A stretch of 25,913 nt of DNA from Crocinitomicaceae bacterium (GTDB lineage: Bacteria; Bacteroidota; Bacteroidia; Flavobacteriales_D; Crocinitomicaceae), in NCBI GenBank assembly GCA_030833265.1, contig JAURHO010000007.1:1-25913 (forward strand). The letters run 5' to 3'. Position 1 is the first letter of the stretch. Each line of letters begins with the position of its first letter. The translations under genes and the position numbers were made by a program. Under the pieces are notes generated by a model. The model was not told the DNA's origin. It did not search any database and saw nothing but the letters and a program-made list of their open reading frames with translations. This document shows, piece by piece, positions 22,671 to 25,913 of this stretch.

Positions 22671-25304
22671 TTACTGCTTGATCACGCGTTTGGTCAAAAC
22701 TTGCTGATTCGCATTACTTAACTGAACGAGGTAAATCCCGTTTTGTAAAGCACTGAAATCAATGAGAGCAGCCTGCTGATAAACGCGTTTTTCAATGACT
22801 GTTTTTCCGCTAAGATCTAAAATGGCAACTGTAAAATCTCCAATGCTGCTGATGTTCAAAATAGAAGAAACAGGATTAGGTGAGAGTTGAACATTCCAAT
22901 CAATTGTGGCTAGTTCAGCCAAACTGCTACTAACTTCAAATGTAATTGTATCGGAACAAGCGGCGTTGCTTGAAATGAGCGTAACCGTCCAGGTTCCGGA
23001 AGTAGCATAGGTATGACTTGGGTTGATATCTGTACTTGTGGTACCATCTCCAAAATCCCAGAAATAACTGCTGGCGTTGCTACTCATATTAGTGAAATCT
23101 ATAACATTGTTCGGACTCGAAACCCAAGTAGAGTTTGCGGTTGGTGGTGTCACGATTTGAATGCTCACGCCAGTTGCGGTAGTACAGCCATTTTGATCAG
23201 TAACAGTAACAGTAACATTCATGTTATTTTGAGGATTGATCGTAATAGTAGGGCTATTTTGATTGATAAAGTTTGGTGTCCATTGATAACTAGGGTTGGT
23301 AGCATCAGTTGTAGCCGTCAGATCAATCGGGCCGAGGTTTGTAGAACAAAGTACTGTGGCACTTGCAGCTAAGCTAAGGCTCGGGCTTACTTGCGTCGGG
23401 TCGATTGTGATCTGAACAGAATCTGTATTTGAACAGCCATAAGGACTGGTTACGACAACTGTGTAATAGGTATCAATGGTTGGGGTAACAGTGGCAAGTT
23501 GAGTTGTAGCACCACCAGGAGACCAACTAAAAGTATAACCGCTTGTGTTGCCACCAGGACCAGCAAAAACTTGTGCATTGACAATGCCAGAACCGTTGGT
23601 ACAAACTGTTTGTGTGGTGGTTACGGCATTTACATTTGGAGTAGGGCGCACGTAGATTGTTGCAACTGCTGTTGCGGTACAACCATTATTGGGGTCAGTG
23701 ACAACGACAGTATATGAAGTCGTTTGATTTCCGGGTGTAATACTAACGTTTGGAGTCGTTTCTGTCATGGGCTGACCATTGGCACTCCAGGAATAAGTTG
23801 CATTTGTATTTGGGCTATTTGCTATCAATTCAACAGTGGCGCCTTGTCCTTGACAAACATTGATGCTGTCTTGGTTGAGGCTAACACTTGGGCTTACCAT
23901 ACTTGGATCAACAAAAACACTTGTCGTATCTGAACTACTACAGCCGTATTGACCAATTACGGTTACGGTATATAAAGTTGTTTGTGTTGGAGCAACAGTT
24001 ACAGTTGCTGTGTTTCCGGCGTTTGGAGACCAGTTGTAGCTCAGTGTAACGCCTCCTCCTCCAGGACCTCCTACACCGCTAGTTGCTTGTACGGTTAGGG
24101 TAGAAGTACCACCTGAACAAAGATTGGTGTTAGAATTGAGCAGGTTATTGATGATGGGTTTGCGACCTACAACAATTGTTTGGGTAACTGGACTAGATGC
24201 ACAGCCTGCAGCATCGGTTCCGACAAGCGTATAAGTACTTGTAAATTGAGGACTCACAGCCACACTTTGGCTAGTTGAGAGTGTTGGGTTTTGTTGTGTT
24301 GACCATGTGTAATTTAAAGCGCCGTTGGCATTTAATGTGAGGGTATCACCTTGGCAAATGGTATCGTTGGCCATTGATATGGAAACCACTGGCAGCGGTG
24401 CTGTATTTACGATAATGGCTACTGTATCTGTATTGGCAGACAAATTTGAATTTCCACAAGCAACATGAACATAGTAATATTGATTGGCATTGAGGTTTCC
24501 TGTGGGCCAAACATTTCCAGGGTTGGTTAGTGCAATGTAGGGACCATTTTGAACAGAAGAAGTATACCAAGTGTAGGTAATACCTGTCGCCGTTTCTGCA
24601 TTGGAAAGCGTAAGGGTGGTGTTACCCTGTCCTCCGCAAAAAGTTGTTTGAGCGGCGCTGAGGGTTCCGGCTGTAGGTGTTCCTGTACAAGCTGGCGGAA
24701 ATTCAGTCCACTCGACGTCATCAATGACAATGCGTCTTGAACCATTGGCAGGGCCGTAGATGGTACCTTTAAAAAGGATGTAGTTTGAAGGGCCGGCAAA
24801 AGCGATAGGAATATTGAAAGTGTATTGATACCAGCCGTTGGCTGTTTTGGTATCAGGGGCATTAATGCTGCGATTGCGTGCTACTGTACCGAGTGCAACT
24901 GCGCCGGTAAGCGAAGTGCTCGTGTTTACGTATACACTCAGGCTATCAGCATTGGCAGGAACCAAAGAGTCGCGATAAATCCAAAAACTAACAGGTACTG
25001 TATTCGTGCCGCGTCCGGTTAAATCAAAAGCAGGACTTGCAATGGTTTCAGTGGCAGACGTAGCGGTACTATTGTTGGCCATGCGCATGCGGGCCATACC
25101 ATTACCACTGTGTGGGCCACCCGTAAGCGGCGCCGAAAGTGTGGTTACTCGGGCCCAGTTATTGGCTGTTCCGACAGCAGCCCAACCGGTTGGAAGAAAC
25201 TGGTTAGCATCGAAACTTTCGCTGTGTAGTATTTGAGCATAAGTACTGGTTGCGCTGAAAAAAGAGACAGTAATAAATGCAAGGCAAGTAAGGAGAGCTT
25301 TCAT
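22671..25304 (-). CDS. Large secreted adhesin-like protein with T9SS type A sorting domain
   Basis: The 877-residue protein has a signal peptide (1-23, cleavage at TYA-Q). A choice-of-anchor/MAM-like beta-sandwich spans about 24-205 (SESFDANQFLPTGWAAVG, then IVIDDVEWTEF). An Ig-like domain spans 206-300. Five Ig/PKD-like repeats span about 304-718, each with a Cys early (TICQGD, NLCSGG, NVCQGQ, TVCTNG, VLCSTN) and a GC near the end. A canonical PKD domain is at 719-793 (YFWDFGDGTTSTDINPSHTY). The T9SS type A domain is at about 803-877 (LSPNPVSSILNIS, LQNGIYLVQL, KRVIKQ). It would be exported by T9SS and held at the surface. It lies 66 bases downstream of another T9SS type A gene on the same strand. 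Ligand unknown. Confidence 0.92.
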   Translation of the reverse strand: MKALLTCLAFITVSFFSATSTYAQILHSESFDANQFLPTGWAAVGTANNWARVTTLSAPLTGGPHSGNGMARMRMANNSTATSATETIASPAFDLTGRGTNTVPVSFWIYRDSLVPANADSLSVYVNTSTSLTGAVALGTVARNRSINAPDTKTANGWYQYTFNIPIAFAGPSNYILFKGTIYGPANGSRRIVIDDVEWTEFPPACTGTPTAGTLSAAQTTFCGGQGNTTLTLSNAETATGITYTWYTSSVQNGPYIALTNPGNVWPTGNLNANQYYYVHVACGNSNLSANTDTVAIIVNTAPLPVVSISMANDTICQGDTLTLNANGALNYTWSTQQNPTLSTSQSVAVSPQFTSTYTLVGTDAAGCASSPVTQTIVVGRKPIINNLLNSNTNLCSGGTSTLTVQATSGVGGPGGGGVTLSYNWSPNAGNTATVTVAPTQTTLYTVTVIGQYGCSSSDTTSVFVDPSMVSPSVSLNQDSINVCQGQGATVELIANSPNTNATYSWSANGQPMTETTPNVSITPGNQTTSYTVVVTDPNNGCTATAVATIYVRPTPNVNAVTTTQTVCTNGSGIVNAQVFAGPGGNTSGYTFSWSPGGATTQLATVTPTIDTYYTVVVTSPYGCSNTDSVQITIDPTQVSPSLSLAASATVLCSTNLGPIDLTATTDATNPSYQWTPNFINQNSPTITINPQNNMNVTVTVTDQNGCTTATGVSIQIVTPPTANSTWVSSPNNVIDFTNMSSNASSYFWDFGDGTTSTDINPSHTYATSGTWTVTLISSNAACSDTITFEVSSSLAELATIDWNVQLSPNPVSSILNISSIGDFTVAILDLSGKTVIEKRVYQQAALIDFSALQNGIYLVQLSNANQQVLTKRVIKQ
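23151..24167 (-). repeat. Dimer-organised Ig/PKD-like repeats (two ~169-residue units)
   Basis: Residues 380-552 and 553-718 are two copies of a two-domain unit. DPSMVSPSVSL at 466-476 recurs as DPTQVSPSLSL at 635-645, a 169-residue (507-bp) offset. The first halves share YxxSWSP...T..T.Y.TV.V...YGCS..D. Divergence between copies is substantial. Confidence 0.7.
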
Positions 25305-25370
25305 AAAATTTTATTAGTTCCATACTATGTCGCTTCTTACAAGAAAGAGGTTGGTTTGAAATGAAAAAAA

Positions 25371-25913
25371 TTAATCGGTTTTAACCCACTTCAAACGCTC
25401 CAAACGGTCACCTTGTCTGACTTCTAAAAAATACACGCCGTTTGCTAAGTCTGAAATATTAATTTGAGAAATACCTTGACGGTCTAGAATAACCTTTCCT
25501 TGATTGGAATAAATGATAATTTGTGCATTTGCAGCAATCCCGGATAAATGAAGTTCAGAAGTGGCGGGGTTTGGAAATATCTTAACAGCATCCTTTTCGA
25601 GATCTAAACTGCCAGCACTCGGGCAACTTTTGCCTGAAAGAAAATCCCAAATGACCTGCGGTGAATAAAAATCCATATTGATGATCCCCGCACCGCCAAC
25701 CAGCGTATTGATGCCCGGCCATTGATGCCCTCCTCCGGTAATTTTAATCAGTTTTAAGGCTGAACTGCAATTCTGATAGGTATAAAGCGTAGGCGAGGAT
25801 AGGTCGGTCAGGCTATTATTAGGCATTGCCGTTGCGCTCGGATTGGGGTCACAACTTAAAAAACTCTGCCATTTATTCATGGTTTGATCAACAGATACGC
25901 CCGTTTGCGAACC
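25371..25913 (-). CDS. C-terminal part of a secreted PHB-depolymerase-like esterase with T9SS type A domain (5' end beyond window)
   Basis: The reading frame is open to the right edge, giving 180 visible residues; the Met at 25880 is internal. The segment SVDQTMNKWQSFLSC, then a YQNC, then ITGGGHQWPG matches the end of the alpha/beta-hydrolase family of PHB depolymerases and feruloyl esterases, where the His of GGGHxWPG (residue 63 here) is the catalytic His. VIWDFLSGKSCP closes the catalytic domain. The rest (KIFPNPATSELHLSG, LANGVYFLEVRQGDRLERLKW) is a T9SS type A sorting domain. The catalytic Ser and Asp would lie outside the window. Such enzymes cleave ester bonds in polyesters or plant cell-wall feruloyl groups. 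Substrate undetermined. Confidence 0.87.
   Translation of the reverse strand, partial: GSQTGVSVDQTMNKWQSFLSCDPNPSATAMPNNSLTDLSSPTLYTYQNCSSALKLIKITGGGHQWPGINTLVGGAGIINMDFYSPQVIWDFLSGKSCPSAGSLDLEKDAVKIFPNPATSELHLSGIAANAQIIIYSNQGKVILDRQGISQINISDLANGVYFLEVRQGDRLERLKWVKTD

Noticed and set aside
23013..25236. Several plus-strand frames opposite the 877-residue gene
   Set aside because: They are antisense shadows of a Thr/Ser/Val-rich repeat protein. Composition is Cys/Ile-rich without any recognisable motif.
1..25913. tRNA, rRNA, CRISPR array, insertion sequence, phage or restriction genes
   Set aside because: None were found on reading both strands. There is no clover-leaf-like segment, no regularly spaced direct repeats and no transposase or integrase motif.

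Overview
The window looks like chromosomal DNA of a member of the Bacteroidota, probably Flavobacteriia-like. Four observations point there. Several secreted proteins end in type IX secretion system (T9SS) sorting domains of type A or the gliding-associated type B. There is a PorP/SprF-like barrel. The ECF sigma factors carry the region-4 signature common in this phylum. TAnnTTTG-type -7 promoter elements, rather than E. coli-type promoters, precede some genes. No rRNA, tRNA, CRISPR array, insertion sequence or phage gene was seen, and no gene-free stretch exceeds 300 bases.

Left part (1-6650). A leftward ECF sigma factor is translationally coupled to a membrane protein that runs off the left edge. 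Malate dehydrogenase (+) follows, closed by a perfect bidirectional terminator. Then comes a leftward pair: a methyltransferase-like protein that seems to have lost its SAM-binding core, and a beta-helix lipoprotein. Divergent from that pair, with only 4 bp between start codons, is a DUF4301 protein, followed by an Nfu-type Fe-S scaffold.

Middle (6735-16141). RecQ helicase (+) converges on a tight leftward operon: adenylosuccinate lyase, an unrecognised exported protein, and an M1 aminopeptidase lipoprotein. Heme A synthase (+) is divergent from this operon. It converges on a leftward pair made of a PorP/SprF-like barrel and a kelch-propeller protein with a T9SS type A tail.

Right part (17134-25913). 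A second ECF sigma factor overlaps a membrane protein built as cytosolic segment, inner-membrane helix, serine-rich linker and outer-membrane beta-barrel. It is followed by an 803-residue T9SS type B protein with dimer-organised repeats. A stand-alone KAS III enzyme follows, then leftward an 877-residue multi-domain adhesin-like T9SS type A protein and the C-terminal part of a T9SS-exported PHB-depolymerase-like esterase cut by the right edge.

The theme most worth following is the pair of ECF sigma/membrane-protein modules. In both, the presumed anti-sigma factor has a short zinc-motif-free cytosolic segment, one transmembrane helix, a long low-complexity linker, and an envelope domain of surface type: a CHU_C-like start in one, an outer-membrane barrel in the other. 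They may report on the state of the outer membrane or secretion system. All functions are inferred by reading the sequence; no database search was run.
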